From assembly GCA_946221915.1 (NCBI GenBank), contig CAMIKG010000001.1:296856-360855 (forward strand): a DNA stretch of 64,000 nucleotides. The letters run 5' to 3'. Position numbers and translations under genes: made by a program. Source of the DNA: an uncultured Erwinia sp. (GTDB lineage: Bacteria > Pseudomonadota > Gammaproteobacteria > Enterobacterales > Enterobacteriaceae). The notes beneath the pieces are model-generated. The model had not been told where the DNA came from. It saw only the letters and a program-made list of their open reading frames with translations, and made no database searches. Below, in pieces: positions 20,548 through 31,480 of the stretch (positions within the stretch are counted from its first letter, which is position 1; each line of letters begins with the position of its first letter).

Positions 20548-21891
20548 GTGAGTAATCTGTCTCTGGATTTTTCCCATAATGAGTTCAGGCCACTGGCCGC
20601 GCGCATGCGGCCAGCAACGCTGGCGCAATACATCGGACAGCAGCATCTGCTGGCGCCGGGCAAACCGTTGCCGCGCGCCATCGAAGCCGGTCAGCTGCAC
20701 TCGATGATTTTATGGGGGCCGCCAGGCACAGGGAAAACCACGCTGGCAGAGATTATTGGTCACTACGGCCAGGCCGATGTGGAGCGCATCTCCGCCGTCA
20801 CGTCCGGTGTCAAAGAGATCCGTGAGGCGATTGAGCGGGCGCGTCAGAACCGCAACGCCGGTCGCCGCACCATCCTGTTTGTCGATGAGGTACACCGCTT
20901 CAATAAAAGCCAGCAGGATGCTTTTCTGCCACATATCGAAGATGGCACCATTACCTTTATTGGCGCCACCACCGAAAATCCTTCCTTCGAACTTAATTCC
21001 GCACTGCTGTCACGGGCGCGCGTCTATCTGCTGAAATCGCTGACCAGCGCCGATATTGAACAGGTGCTGCAGCAGGCGATGAGCGATAAAGAACGTGGCT
21101 ACGGCCAGCAGGATATTGAGCTGCCGGACAACACGCGCGCCATGATTGCTGAGCTGGTGAATGGCGATGCCCGCCGCGCGCTGAATACGCTGGAAATGAT
21201 GGCCGATATGGCGGAAAGCGATGCTGCCGGAAAACGGGTATTAACGCCGCAGCTGCTGAATGAGGTATCCGGTGAGCGCAGCGCGCGCTTCGACAACAAA
21301 GGCGACCGTTATTACGATTTGATTTCGGCGTTGCATAAATCGGTGCGTGGCTCAGCACCGGATGCCGCGCTTTACTGGTATGCACGTATCATTACCGCCG
21401 GTGGTGACCCGCTGTACGTGGCGCGTCGTCTGCTGGCAATTGCGTCGGAAGATGTCGGCAATGCCGATCCGCGTGGCATGCAGGTGGCGATCGCCGCCTG
21501 GGATTGTTTTACCCGCGTTGGTCCGGCGGAGGGCGAACGCGCCATTGCTCAGGCGATTGTTTACCTGGCCTGTGCGCCGAAGAGTAATGCGGTGTATACC
21601 GCGTTTAAAGCAGCAATGCGTGATGCACGTGAAAACCCGGATTATGATGTGCCGGAGCACCTGCGTAATGCGCCGACCAAACTGATGAAAGAGATGGGCC
21701 TTGGTGCCGAGTACCGTTACGCGCACGATGAGCCAAATGCCTATGCTGCGGGTGAGAACTATTTCCCGCCGCAAATGGCCGCCACACGCTATTACCAGCC
21801 CACCTCACGCGGCCTGGAAGGCAAAATTGGTGAAAAGCTCGCCTGGCTTACTGAACAGGATCAAAATAGCCCGACAAAACGCTACCGCTAA
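20548..21891 (+). CDS. rarA: Replication-associated recombination protein RarA (MgsA)
   Basis: This 447-residue AAA+ ATPase equals E. coli RarA in length. It is related to clamp loaders and acts at stalled replication forks with SSB. Walker A is GPPGTGKT (57-64), Walker [11 protein letters not shown] near 110, and sensor 1 [12 protein letters not shown] near 140. The C-terminal tetramerisation domain ends NSPTKRYR. The start is GTG at 20548 (MSNLSLDF), with GAGGT just upstream overlapping the lolA stop region, which suggests coupling to lolA. Confidence 0.96.
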   Translation: MSNLSLDFSHNEFRPLAARMRPATLAQYIGQQHLLAPGKPLPRAIEAGQLHSMILWGPPGTGKTTLAEIIGHYGQADVERISAVTSGVKEIREAIERARQNRNAGRRTILFVDEVHRFNKSQQDAFLPHIEDGTITFIGATTENPSFELNSALLSRARVYLLKSLTSADIEQVLQQAMSDKERGYGQQDIELPDNTRAMIAELVNGDARRALNTLEMMADMAESDAAGKRVLTPQLLNEVSGERSARFDNKGDRYYDLISALHKSVRGSAPDAALYWYARIITAGGDPLYVARRLLAIASEDVGNADPRGMQVAIAAWDCFTRVGPAEGERAIAQAIVYLACAPKSNAVYTAFKAAMRDARENPDYDVPEHLRNAPTKLMKEMGLGAEYRYAHDEPNAYAAGENYFPPQMAATRYYQPTSRGLEGKIGEKLAWLTEQDQNSPTKRYR

Positions 21892-21976
21892 CCCAGTCGT
21901 TGCGGTAAGGTTGTAGCGTATATTAAGGAATTCAACGTATTCGCGGCGATGCGGATACGTCCCTCCCATTCGTTAA

Positions 21977-23296
<1,320 letters not shown>

Positions 23297-23316
23297 TAAA
23301 TCGGGCTTATCAACAG

Positions 23317-23349
23317 AAAACCCGCCGGTTTCCACCGGCGGGTTTTTTT
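23317..23349. terminator. Bidirectional terminator serS / MBL-fold hydrolase
   Basis: AACCCGCCGGT and ACCGGCGGGTT form a perfect stem with a TTCC loop, flanked by A and T runs. It separates convergent serS and the metallo-hydrolase gene. Confidence 0.9.
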
Positions 23350-23372
23350 ATGCTCAGGCAAAAGCGCGAAGC

Positions 23373-24326
23373 TTAATGCGCCAGCTGCGTACTGTAATTC
23401 GCTGCCACCCAGCGATAGCCGCTGCCTTCTTTCTGGACATGTCCGAGCCCCGGGAATGCGATATGCGCCGCCGCTACCCAGTATCCCTGCTGCGCTGCCT
23501 GCGCCAGCACTCGTTCCCGCGTCTGCACTGCCTGCGTCTGGTTAACATCAAAATGGATCGCCACATGCGGGTCAGGCATCTGCACTGCTTTGGCATGAAT
23601 AATATCGCCCCACAGTACCAGTTTCTGGCCGTCACTTTCGACTTCATACATCACACTGCCCGGGGTATGCCCGGCGGCAGGCACTGCCTTTATTCCGGCA
23701 ACGACGTTTGCTGGCGGGGTAAAGGTGACCAGCTGCCCGGCATCAATCACCGGTCGCAGGGTTTGCTCCGACTCAGCAAAGGTGTGGCGCTGGCTGGCTT
23801 CCACCTTGTTGCTGTTATCCGCGTTTAACCAGAAATCGATATCCTGCTGCGCCACATACACTTTGGCATGGGGGAAAGCCGGTTTGCCGTCGCGCGACAC
23901 GCCGCCGGAGTGATCGGCATGAACATGGGTTAACAGCACGGCATCAATGGTGTCCGCCGGATAGCCTGCGGCCGCAAGGTTTTCCAGCAGATGACCGCCG
24001 TTATGACCAAACAGATCGCCTGCGCCAGCATCCACTAGCACCTGCTGCTGACCATTATCAATCACGAAGGCGTTAATTGAGGTTTCCGCCTGCGGTGTCA
24101 TAGCGTCGCGCGCCATACTTTCCTTCAGCTGCTGCGGGGAGATATGAGTCAGCAATTTATCGAGCGGCACAGTGACAGTGCCATCAGACACGGCGGTGAT
24201 GCGCAGTTCGCCTAATATCATACGGTAATAGCCTGGCGCCTGCTGATCCAGCGGCGTGACGGCAGCGGACAGCGCCAGTGGTGAAAAGGTCATCATAGCG
24301 ATCAAAGCGAGTAGTGATTTCATCAT
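23373..24326 (-). CDS. Secreted metallo-beta-lactamase-fold hydrolase
   Basis: This 317-residue MBL-fold protein begins with a signal peptide (MMKSLLALIAMMTFSPLALSA, cleavage about residue 21), so it is probably periplasmic. The binuclear zinc ligands are all visible: His134, His136, Asp138 and His139 in THVHADH, His220 in AAGHTPGS, Asp241 in LWGDIIH and His288 in AAHIAFPG. The arrangement resembles methyl parathion hydrolase- and lactonase-like members of the superfamily, but the substrate cannot be read from sequence. It is divergent from a LysR gene 78 bases away, its likely regulator. The pair sits where E. coli has dmsABC, between serS and ycaD, which suggests an accessory insertion or lineage replacement. 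Confidence 0.85.
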   Translation of the reverse strand: MMKSLLALIAMMTFSPLALSAAVTPLDQQAPGYYRMILGELRITAVSDGTVTVPLDKLLTHISPQQLKESMARDAMTPQAETSINAFVIDNGQQQVLVDAGAGDLFGHNGGHLLENLAAAGYPADTIDAVLLTHVHADHSGGVSRDGKPAFPHAKVYVAQQDIDFWLNADNSNKVEASQRHTFAESEQTLRPVIDAGQLVTFTPPANVVAGIKAVPAAGHTPGSVMYEVESDGQKLVLWGDIIHAKAVQMPDPHVAIHFDVNQTQAVQTRERVLAQAAQQGYWVAAAHIAFPGLGHVQKEGSGYRWVAANYSTQLAH

Positions 24327-24404
24327 ATCCTCATAAACGGTTGTGCTTCGACTCTGGCTGCGAGTATCCTGCGCTCACCGCTATCATTCAAATCGATTAA
24401 AATA
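24327..24404. promoter_or_regulatory. Divergent promoter region, hydrolase/LysR
   Basis: The 78 bases between the two starts must hold both promoters and any LysR operator. An AT-rich palindromic stretch TCAAATCGATTAAAA near 24389-24403 is a candidate T-N11-A type site, but the match is weak and overlaps the LysR leader. Confidence 0.4.
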
Positions 24405-25325
24405 ATGAACACCATCAGAGAAAATGATTTTAGTCGTGTCGATCTTAATCTGCTGACCGTACTGCTGGTGCTATACCGGGAGGGCAGCGTGTCGCGTGCT
24501 GCGGAAAAGTTGCATCTTGGTCAGCCAGCCGTCAGCGGCGCATTAGCACGCCTGCGCGAGATGTTTCAGGACCCGCTGTTTGTGCGCAGTGCGAAAGGGA
24601 TGACGCCGACGCCACGTGCGCAGTCGCTGGTGGACGCGCTGGCGCCGATGATGCAACAGATGCAGCACATTCTGTTTCAGTCACCGACGTTTTCCCCGGC
24701 GAGCGACCGCCATACGTTTCGTCTGGGGATGAGTGACTGGGTAGAGAGCTGGCTGATGCCGGGATTGCTGACGGCAATCGCCCGCGAAGCGCCGGGCGTT
24801 AATCTGCAGATCACTGCCACCGATCCTTTTCAGGATGCACAACTGGTACAGCAGGATAAAGTCGATGTGGCGATTTCGGTGGCTGAGGCGACGCCTGCCG
24901 GGTTACACCGCGAGATTTTGACCAGTATGGGTTTTCGTTCTCTGTGGCATCCGCAGCAACTGGCGCTGAATACCCCACTGGCTATGAATGATTTCGTCGC
25001 ATGTGAGCATGTTCTGGTGTCCTATCGTGGCGCGACCCAGAGCATGCTGGATGAGAAACTTTCAGCCGAGGGTTATCAGCGCCGTATACGTTATGTCACA
25101 CCGCACTTTTCCTGCCTGCCACTGATGCTGACGGGCACGCCAGTGTTAGCGACCGTACCGCAGGGGCTGGCCGCTGGCTGGGAGCAACACTATGGCTTAT
25201 GCAGCAGTGAAACTCCGCTGGAATTACCCAATTTTGAATTGTCGCTGTTATGGCATAAACGGCAGGAGAGAGACCCTGCACTGCAGTGGCTGCTGAAGCA
25301 ATTGCGGGGATTAGTGACTTCGTAG
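24405..25325 (+). CDS. LysR-family transcriptional regulator
   Basis: This 306-residue protein has the LysR winged helix-turn-helix at about 14-72 (FSRVDLNLLTVLLVLYREGS, then VSRAAEKLHLGQPAVSGAL) and a substrate-binding domain from about 98 on, of the NodD/LeuO-like type. Its divergence from the MBL-fold hydrolase is the classic layout for a LysR regulator and its target. The inducer is unknown. No good ribosome site is visible before the ATG at 24405, and the stretch upstream is AT-rich. Confidence 0.85.
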   Translation: MNTIRENDFSRVDLNLLTVLLVLYREGSVSRAAEKLHLGQPAVSGALARLREMFQDPLFVRSAKGMTPTPRAQSLVDALAPMMQQMQHILFQSPTFSPASDRHTFRLGMSDWVESWLMPGLLTAIAREAPGVNLQITATDPFQDAQLVQQDKVDVAISVAEATPAGLHREILTSMGFRSLWHPQQLALNTPLAMNDFVACEHVLVSYRGATQSMLDEKLSAEGYQRRIRYVTPHFSCLPLMLTGTPVLATVPQGLAAGWEQHYGLCSSETPLELPNFELSLLWHKRQERDPALQWLLKQLRGLVTS

Positions 25326-25634
25326 CACTAAGTGGCTTGCTGAAGACAATGTTTCTGCCGGGCGGATCGTGACGGTGCGATGCACGGATTAGAGTGGGTT
25401 TTACCAGTAATAAATATCATGGATTGTTCATGGCGCGTAACGGGCTAAATTTATTAAAATCATGAGGATAGTTTTTGTGTGACCCCGCTCTCATCGCGCG
25501 CTAACTATCTGAAGATAAAAAAATTAAATCATTGAACAGCAAATTGTGCGGCGGTCGATTTTTGCACATTGACATTAGCAAGCGTAATGGCAATATGCGC
25601 GCAAAATCTTCCTGTTATTTTGGCCCTTGCCGCT
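25326..25634. other. Gap between LysR gene and ycaD
   Basis: These 309 bases hold no gene I can support. AT content is higher than in neighbouring genes (for example 25440-25470 and 25515-25540). A possible ycaD promoter is listed separately at 25569-25597. Confidence 0.5.
25569..25597 (+). promoter_or_regulatory. Candidate ycaD promoter
   Basis: A perfect -35 TTGACA (25569-25574), 17-base spacer and weak -10 AATATG (25592-25597) would start transcription near 25604, about 30 bases before the ycaD ATG. Confidence 0.4.
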
Positions 25635-26786
25635 ATGTCCACCTGGTCTCGCCCCGTTATTTTGCTGCTCTGCGGCTTATTGCTGTTGACGATTGCTATT
25701 GCCGTGCTGAACACGCTGGTTCCGCTATGGCTGACGCACGATCAGCTGCCGACCTGGCAGGTGGGCGCAGTCAGTTCGTCCTATTTCACCGGTAACCTGC
25801 TCGGTACGCTGATGGCAGGCTGGTGTGTCAAACGTCTCGGTTTTAACTACAGCTACTATCTGGCGACGGCCGTGTTCGCACTGGCGACAGTGTGGTTAGG
25901 TCTCAGCGAGGGTTTTCTCGCGTGGAGTCTTGGGCGCTTCGTGGCGGGTATGGGCTGTGCGCTGATTTGGGTGGTGGTGGAGAGCGCGCTGATGTCCAGT
26001 GGCACGGTGCGCAATCGTGGCCAGCTGCTGGCCGCGTATATGATTGTTTATTACATCGCCACGGTGCTGGGGCAGCTGCTGGTCAGCAAAGTGCCGACCG
26101 ATTTATTAAGCGTGCTGCCGTGGCTGACGGCGGTCATTGTCGCCGGCATTCTGCCGCTGGTGTTTACCAGAGTTACCGCCAGTGGCAATGAGGAAGGTGC
26201 ACCGTCCGGACATATGTGGTCAATGCTGCGCCGCCGCAGTGCGCGCCTTGGCATCAACGGCTGCATTATTTCCGGCATCGTGCTGGGTTCGCTGTACGGT
26301 TTGATGCCGCTATTTCTCTCCCATCAGGGTATGAGTGACGCAACCGTGGGCTACTGGATGGCGCTGCTGGTCAGTGCGGGTATTGTAGGACAGTGGCCGG
26401 TAGGGCGTATGGCGGATCGTTTCGGCCGTCTCCTGGTGTTGCGCGTGCAGGTGTTTGTCATGATCGTGGGTGCGGTGGCGATGCTCAGCGGTACCGCGAT
26501 GGCGCCAGCGCTGTTTGTGCTTGGCTGTGCGGGCTTTACTCTCTATCCGGTGGCGATGTCCTGGGCGTGTGAGACGGTGGCGCACCATGAGTTAGTGGCG
26601 ATGAACCAGGCGCTGTTGATGAGTTATACCGTTGGCAGTCTGGCGGGGCCAAGTATGACCTCCATGCTGATGCAGCACTACTCGGATAATCTGCTGTTCG
26701 TCATGATTGCTGCGGTGGGCGTAGTTTATCTGGTGATGCTGCTGCGCAAAGCCGATCATCATGCTACACCGATTGCTCATGCCTGA
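25635..26786 (+). CDS. ycaD: MFS family transporter YcaD
   Basis: This 383-residue inner-membrane protein (382 in E. coli) has 12 predicted membrane helices and the MFS motif A-like [14 protein letters not shown] between helices 8 and 9. Residues such as [19 protein letters not shown] and [18 protein letters not shown] follow E. coli YcaD closely. The start [12 protein letters not shown] is chosen by homology; the open frame extends 22 codons further, and no strong ribosome site marks either start. Its substrate is unknown. It lies convergent to pflA. Confidence 0.9.
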   Translation: MSTWSRPVILLLCGLLLLTIAIAVLNTLVPLWLTHDQLPTWQVGAVSSSYFTGNLLGTLMAGWCVKRLGFNYSYYLATAVFALATVWLGLSEGFLAWSLGRFVAGMGCALIWVVVESALMSSGTVRNRGQLLAAYMIVYYIATVLGQLLVSKVPTDLLSVLPWLTAVIVAGILPLVFTRVTASGNEEGAPSGHMWSMLRRRSARLGINGCIISGIVLGSLYGLMPLFLSHQGMSDATVGYWMALLVSAGIVGQWPVGRMADRFGRLLVLRVQVFVMIVGAVAMLSGTAMAPALFVLGCAGFTLYPVAMSWACETVAHHELVAMNQALLMSYTVGSLAGPSMTSMLMQHYSDNLLFVMIAAVGVVYLVMLLRKADHHATPIAHA

Positions 26787-26793
26787 TATTGCG

Positions 26794-26885
26794 CCTCCCC
26801 GGTAAACTGGGGCAGGGAGGGAAAGCTGCCAGCATTGTTCCTGGCATCTTCCCCAGCTGTAAACTTCCCCGCCACGCGGGGAAGT
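26794..26885. repeat. C-rich/G-rich hairpin cluster, copy 4
   Basis: Three hairpins fill the ycaD/pflA convergent gap: CCTCCC (26794-26799) with GGGAGG (26815-26820), enclosing CCCC/GGGG; TGCCAG/CTGGCA (26827-26846); and a perfect 10-bp stem ACTTCCCCGC/GCGGGGAAGT (26863-26885). The last nearly reproduces the hairpin at 321-345. They may end transcription from both sides, but none has a clear U tract. Confidence 0.6.
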
Positions 26886-26890
26886 GCAAC

Positions 26891-27631
26891 TTAGTACATC
26901 ACTTTATGCCCGTACCCTTCCAGAATCGCTTTTAAGCGATCCATAGTATCCGCTTTCGGCGGCTTCACGCCTTCCAGCTTGTACTCTTCACCCATCGCAA
27001 TCCATTTATGTTTGCCCAGCTCGTGGTAGGGCAGCATTTCGATTTTTTCGACGTTGCCCATCTCACGGGTAAATTCACCCAGCTTATGGGCTGATTCATC
27101 ATCGTCAGAATAGCCCGGCACCACCACATAACGTATCCAGGTACGGATGCCGCGTTTCGCCAGGTAGCGGGCGAAATCCAGCGTGCGGTGGTTGGAGACG
27201 CCGACCAGATTCTGATGAATATCATCATTCATCTGCTTCAGATCGAGCATCACTAAATCGGTAACGTCCAGCAGTTCATCAATCACCGGATCATAGCGGC
27301 GAACAAATCCGTTGGTATCGAGGCAGGTATGAATGCCTTCTTCATGGCAAGCACGAAACCAGTCACGCACAAACTCAGCCTGCAGGATGGCTTCGCCGCC
27401 GGATGCAGTAACGCCGCCGCCGGAAGCGTTCATAAAGTGGCGGTAAGACACCACATCCCGCATCAGTTCTTCGACGGTAATCTGCTTACCGCCGTGGGTG
27501 TCCCAGGTATCACGGTTGTGGCAGTAGAGGCAGCGCATCAGGCAGCCCTGGAAAAAGGTGATAAAACGGATGCCGGGACCGTCAACGGTTCCGCAGGATT
27601 CGAATGAGTGAATACGACCGATAGCTGGCAT
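26891..27631 (-). CDS. pflA: Pyruvate formate-lyase-activating enzyme
   Basis: This 246-residue radical SAM enzyme installs the glycyl radical on PflB. The [4Fe-4S] cluster cysteines are Cys30, Cys34 and Cys37 in [29 protein letters not shown] (about 69-84) is the SAM-binding GGE region. It lies downstream of pflB on the same strand. The 171-base spacer contains two hairpins that may lower its expression relative to pflB. Confidence 0.97.
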   Translation of the reverse strand: MPAIGRIHSFESCGTVDGPGIRFITFFQGCLMRCLYCHNRDTWDTHGGKQITVEELMRDVVSYRHFMNASGGGVTASGGEAILQAEFVRDWFRACHEEGIHTCLDTNGFVRRYDPVIDELLDVTDLVMLDLKQMNDDIHQNLVGVSNHRTLDFARYLAKRGIRTWIRYVVVPGYSDDDESAHKLGEFTREMGNVEKIEMLPYHELGKHKWIAMGEEYKLEGVKPPKADTMDRLKAILEGYGHKVMY

Positions 27632-27699
27632 TGCGATGAGTTCTCCATGGTAAACCCGTATGGCTCACGGGTTAGCAGTCTGTGCTGCCTGGTTTAAGT

Positions 27700-27743
27700 C
27701 TGTTTTGCGAGAGATTATCGGCAATAAACCTCTCGCAAAACAG
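27700..27743. repeat. Perfect 14-bp inverted repeat in the pflB-pflA spacer
   Basis: CTGTTTTGCGAGAG (27700-27713) and CTCTCGCAAAACAG (27730-27743) are exact complements around a 16-base loop. In the pflB-pflA message this would be a very stable hairpin, downstream of the one at 27757-27778. It has no T run, so mRNA processing or stabilisation, or a protein-binding site, are options. Confidence 0.7.
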
Positions 27744-27756
27744 GCTGTCTGGAGAA

Positions 27757-27778
27757 AGGGCTCCGTTGCCGGAGCCCT
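27757..27778 (-). terminator. Probable partial terminator after pflB
   Basis: On the minus strand AGGGCTCC and GGAGCCCT form an 8-bp stem followed by TTTCTCC, 25 bases after the pflB stop. The weak T run suits a leaky terminator that lets some transcription reach pflA. Confidence 0.65.
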
Positions 27779-27802
27779 GATTCTTACACAGACTGTGCGG
27801 GA

Positions 27803-30085
27803 TTACAGTGACCGCGTAAAGGTACGGGTGATAACGTCCTGCTGCTGTTCTTTGGTCAGCGAGTTAAAACGCACGGCGTAACCTGATACACGAATGGTCA
27901 GCTGCGGATATTTTTCCGGATGTTCCATCGCATCCAATAACATTTCGCGGTTCATCACGTTGACGTTCAGGTGCTGGCCGCCTTCGATGCTGGACTCATG
28001 GTGGAAGTAACCATCCATCAGACCGGCAAGGTTGGTTTTACGTACATCGTCATCTTTACCCAGCGCGTTTGGTACGATAGAGAAGGTGTACGAGATACCA
28101 TCTTTCGCGTAAGCAAACGGCAGTTTGGCTACAGAGGTCAGTGACGCCACCGCACCTTTCTGGTCACGGCCGTGCATTGGGTTAGCACCCGGTCCGAATG
28201 GTGCGCCAGCGCGACGACCATCAGGGGTGTTACCGGTTTTCTTACCATAAACCACGTTAGAGGTGATGGTCAGTACAGACTGCGTTGGCGTTGCGTTACG
28301 GTAGGTCTGCAGCTTCTGAATTTTCTTCATAAAGCGTTCAACCAGGTCACACGCCATGTCATCAACGCGTGGATCGTTGTTACCGAACTGTGGATATTCA
28401 CCTTCGATTTCGAAGTCAACCGCCAGGCCATCTTCGTCACGCACTGGTTTCACTTTGGCGTATTTGATTGCGGACAGTGAGTCAGCGGCAACAGACAAGC
28501 CAGCGATACCACATGCCATGGTGCGGAACACGTCACGGTCGTGCAGCGCCATCAGTGACGCTTCGTAGCTGTATTTGTCGTGCATGTAGTGGATGATGTT
28601 CAGGGCGGTGACATACTGTTTTGCCAGCCAGTCCATGAAGTGATCCATGCGGTCCATCACGGTATCGAAATCCAGCACCGCATCCGTGATGGGTGCTTCT
28701 TTCGGGCCGACCTGCATTTTCAGTTTTTCGTCCACGCCGCCGTTAATCGCGTACAGCATGGTTTTCGCCAGGTTTGCACGGGCGCCGAAGAACTGCATCT
28801 GTTTACCGACCACCATTGGGCTGACGCAACAGGCGATAGCGTAGTCATCGTTGTCGAAGTCAGGACGCATCAGGTCATCGTTCTCATACTGTACTGATGA
28901 GGTGTCGATAGACACTTTCGCTGCGTATTTTTTGAAGTTCAGTGGCAGTTTTTCTGACCACAGAATGGTCATGTTGGGTTCCGGAGAAGGACCCATGGTG
29001 TACAGCGTGTTCAGGAAGCGGAAGCTGTTTTTGGTCACCAGGGTACGGCCATCAACGCCCATACCTGCCAGTGATTCGGTTGCCCAGATTGGGTCACCGG
29101 AGAACAGTTCATCGTACTCTGGGGTACGCAGGAAGCGCACCATACGCAGTTTCATCACCAGGTGGTCGATCAGTTCCTGTGCGTCCTGCTCGGTGATTTT
29201 GCCTGCTTTCAGATCGCGTTCAATATAGATATCGAGGAAGGTAGACACGCGACCAAAGGACATCGCCGCGCCGTTCTGTGATTTCACTGCCGCCAGGTAG
29301 CCGAAGTAAGTCCACTGTACCGCTTCCTGAGCGTTAGTCGCCGGGCCAGAGATATCACAGCCATATTTCGCTGCCATCTCTTTAATCTGTTGCAGCGCGT
29401 GGTGCTGGTCAGCAATCTCCTCACGCAGACGAATGGTCGCTTCCAGGTTAACGCCGTTTTCCAGATCCTGTTGCAGGGAAGTGAACTGGGCGAACTTGTC
29501 TTTCATCAGGAAGTCGATGCCGTACAGGGCCACACGACGGTAGTCACCGATGATACGACCACGGCCATAGGCATCTGGCAGACCCGTCAGCACGCCAGAT
29601 TTACGGCAGCGCAGGATGTCCGGGGTATAAACGTCGAATACACCCTGGTTATGCGTTTTGCGGTACTCGGTGAAGATTTTTTTCAGTGATGGGTCCAGTT
29701 CACGGCCATACACTTTGCAGGAACCTTCCACCATCTTGATGCCACCGAAGGGGATCAGTGCACGTTTCAGTGGCGCATCAGTCTGCAGACCGACGATTTT
29801 TTCCAGGTTTTTATTGATGTAACCGGCGTCATGCGAGGTAATGGTAGATGCGAGGTCAGTATCAAAATCTACCGGTGCGTGGGTACGGTTTTCGATCTTG
29901 ATTCCATCAAGAACATTGTCCCAAAGAGAAGTTGTCGCCTCAGTGGCACCAGCGAGAAACGCTTCGTCACCTTCATAAGGCGTATAGTTTTTCTGGATGA
30001 AGTCGCGGACGTTAACACTGGTCTGCCATTCCCCTGCAGTAAAAGATTCCCAGGCTGGAGACAGTTTGTTATTAAGATCGGACAT
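27803..30085 (-). CDS. pflB: Formate C-acetyltransferase (pyruvate formate-lyase)
   Basis: This 760-residue glycyl-radical enzyme converts pyruvate and CoA to acetyl-CoA and formate during anaerobic growth. The catalytic cysteine pair is in [10 protein letters not shown] (about 419-420), and the radical glycine is Gly735 in RVSGYAVRF, at the E. coli position. It is preceded by focA and followed by pflA on the minus strand. Expression should depend on the FNR-type promoter upstream of focA; internal promoters, known in E. coli, were not resolved. Confidence 0.98.
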   Translation of the reverse strand: MSDLNNKLSPAWESFTAGEWQTSVNVRDFIQKNYTPYEGDEAFLAGATEATTSLWDNVLDGIKIENRTHAPVDFDTDLASTITSHDAGYINKNLEKIVGLQTDAPLKRALIPFGGIKMVEGSCKVYGRELDPSLKKIFTEYRKTHNQGVFDVYTPDILRCRKSGVLTGLPDAYGRGRIIGDYRRVALYGIDFLMKDKFAQFTSLQQDLENGVNLEATIRLREEIADQHHALQQIKEMAAKYGCDISGPATNAQEAVQWTYFGYLAAVKSQNGAAMSFGRVSTFLDIYIERDLKAGKITEQDAQELIDHLVMKLRMVRFLRTPEYDELFSGDPIWATESLAGMGVDGRTLVTKNSFRFLNTLYTMGPSPEPNMTILWSEKLPLNFKKYAAKVSIDTSSVQYENDDLMRPDFDNDDYAIACCVSPMVVGKQMQFFGARANLAKTMLYAINGGVDEKLKMQVGPKEAPITDAVLDFDTVMDRMDHFMDWLAKQYVTALNIIHYMHDKYSYEASLMALHDRDVFRTMACGIAGLSVAADSLSAIKYAKVKPVRDEDGLAVDFEIEGEYPQFGNNDPRVDDMACDLVERFMKKIQKLQTYRNATPTQSVLTITSNVVYGKKTGNTPDGRRAGAPFGPGANPMHGRDQKGAVASLTSVAKLPFAYAKDGISYTFSIVPNALGKDDDVRKTNLAGLMDGYFHHESSIEGGQHLNVNVMNREMLLDAMEHPEKYPQLTIRVSGYAVRFNSLTKEQQQDVITRTFTRSL

Positions 30086-30120
30086 ATGATACCTACCTTA
30101 TTTTGTGGAGTTCTTGCGTT

Positions 30121-30150
30121 GAACCGGCTGGGCACGTACACGACCGGTTC
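30121..30150. repeat. Stem-loop in the focA-pflB spacer
   Basis: GAACCGG (30121-30127) and CCGGTTC (30144-30150) pair perfectly in the 88-base spacer between focA and pflB. It may help the large difference in expression between FocA and PflB that is known in E. coli, through mRNA processing or stability. Confidence 0.5.
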
Positions 30151-30173
30151 CGATACGTATTCTGGCGCTGTGC

Positions 30174-31034
30174 TTAGTGGAGCTTGTCGCCACCGCGCAG
30201 ATAAATTACCCAGTAGGTTAAGCCTACCAGTACACCACCGCCGATAATGTTGCCGATGGTGACCGGGATAAGGTTATCCACGATAAAGTTACTGATGCTT
30301 AAGCTTGAGAACTGTTCCGCAGTCGCCCCTGTGGCCTGCCAGAATTCTGCTGACGCGAAATCGCGTATGACAATTCCCATTGGGATCATGAACATATTGG
30401 CGATGCTGTGTTCGAAGCCGCTGGCGACAAACATCGCCACAGGCAGGATCATCGCCAGCATTTTGTCGGTCAATGTACGACCGGAGTAGCTCATCCATAC
30501 CGCCATACACACCATCAGGTTTGCCAGGATGCCAAGACAAACCGCCTCAATAAAGGTGTGATGCATTTTATGATCGGCAGTTTGCAGTACGTTTAAACCC
30601 CAGCCGCCATTTGCCACCCTGTATTCGCCGGAGAACCAGATCAGGGCGACAAAGAACAGGCAGCCAACCAGATTGCCTATATAGACATTCACCCAGTTGC
30701 GTGCCAGCTGACCCCAGGTGATACGACCACTCGCTTTCGCCACCACAATCAGCACAGTCGATGTGAACAGGTCCGCGCCGCAAACCACGACCAGCATCAG
30801 ACCGAGTGAAAAGCAGATACCACCCACCAGTTTAGCCATACCGTAGGGCGCCGTTCCGCTGCCGGTAGTGACGGTAATATAGAAAACGAAAGCGATGGAA
30901 ATAAATACGCCAGCCGTGATCGCCAGGAAGAAAGTGGTAAGGGGGTGCTTGGTCGCTTTATACACACCGGCTTCTTCAGCGACTTTCGCTGTAGCGGCGG
31001 GGAGTATGAGATTGAATGGATTGTCAGCTTTCAC
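30174..31034 (-). CDS. focA: Formate channel FocA
   Basis: This 286-residue pentameric inner-membrane channel (285 in E. coli) exports, and at low pH imports, formate made by PflB. The N-terminus MKADNPFNLILPAATAKVAEEAGVYK is characteristic; six membrane helices follow. The FNT-family motif GNLVGCLFFVALIWFSG is at about 113-129, and the pore-gating histidine region ASGFEHSIANMFMIPMG is near 204-220. It is the first gene of focA-pflB-pflA. Confidence 0.97.
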   Translation of the reverse strand: MKADNPFNLILPAATAKVAEEAGVYKATKHPLTTFFLAITAGVFISIAFVFYITVTTGSGTAPYGMAKLVGGICFSLGLMLVVVCGADLFTSTVLIVVAKASGRITWGQLARNWVNVYIGNLVGCLFFVALIWFSGEYRVANGGWGLNVLQTADHKMHHTFIEAVCLGILANLMVCMAVWMSYSGRTLTDKMLAMILPVAMFVASGFEHSIANMFMIPMGIVIRDFASAEFWQATGATAEQFSSLSISNFIVDNLIPVTIGNIIGGGVLVGLTYWVIYLRGGDKLH

Positions 31035-31066
31035 TGAACGTTCTCCTGAAATTTGTCAGCAACCTG

Positions 31067-31108
31067 ATACTAACAAAGGAGTATAAAGTACAAATTGACG
31101 TGGATCAT
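31067..31108 (-). promoter_or_regulatory. FNR-dependent focA-pfl promoter
   Basis: TTGACGTGGATCAT (31095-31108) matches the FNR consensus TTGAT-N4-ATCAA at 8 of 10 positions. On the minus strand a -10 like TAGTAT (31067-31072) would start transcription near 31060, which puts the FNR site centre at -41.5, the classic class II position. The leader to the focA ATG would be about 26 bases. Confidence 0.7.
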
Positions 31109-31371
31109 ATTCGCAGGGGAGTTAGCGGTGTTTAACCCTGTGTTTTATAGGGGTTGATTGATTAATTTGTTGATTTTAAATGATAAAAATTATTTTAATT
31201 TGTACAAAAAAGTTGAAAAAGACACGTAATGCTAAAGGAAGAATGGGTCAAAACAGGCGTAAATATAGCTGAAATGTAACGCCTATGACTTATTTTTGGC
31301 GGGTAATTACTTTCCGTTAACTTTTATTTTTCAAATGCATTTTTACTGCAATAAATTTCTGCAGAGAAAAT

Positions 31372-31414
31372 AAAAACGCGACTCCAGTGGGTAATCAGTC
31401 ACTCTGGAATCGCG
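31372..31414 (-). terminator. ycaO terminator
   Basis: On the minus strand the arms around CGCGATTCCAGAGTG and CACTGGAGTCGCG pair with a two-base bulge and are followed by TTTTTATTTT. It lies about 70 bases downstream of the ycaO stop and insulates ycaO from the pfl promoter. Confidence 0.8.
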
Positions 31415-31426
31415 CAGATAATATGG

Positions 31427-31471
31427 CCTGCCTGAAGTCACCAGCGAAATAATGGTAACTTCAGATTGCAG
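31427..31471. repeat. Second stem-loop just after ycaO
   Basis: GCCTGCCTGAAGTCACC on the left pairs imperfectly with GGTAACTTCAGATTGCAGGC on the right, within 10 bases of the ycaO stop. There is no U tract; it probably protects the 3' end of the message or is a repeat remnant. Confidence 0.5.
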
Positions 31472-31480
31472 GCGCGAGGG

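Larger units (their letters stand above)
31035..31480. promoter_or_regulatory. ycaO/focA intergenic region
   Basis: These 446 bases are AT-rich over 31130-31370, with many A and T tracts, and contain no gene. They hold the FNR promoter and, at the right end, the ycaO terminator. Additional half-sites such as TTGATTGATTAA near 31153 may bind FNR or ArcA, and the AT tracts could bind H-NS or IHF; none of these is certain. Confidence 0.55.

Noticed and set aside
23373..26786. Genomic island or prophage around the MBL/LysR pair
   Set aside because: No integrase, tRNA target, flanking repeats or strong shift in base composition; a simple lineage-specific gene pair is enough.
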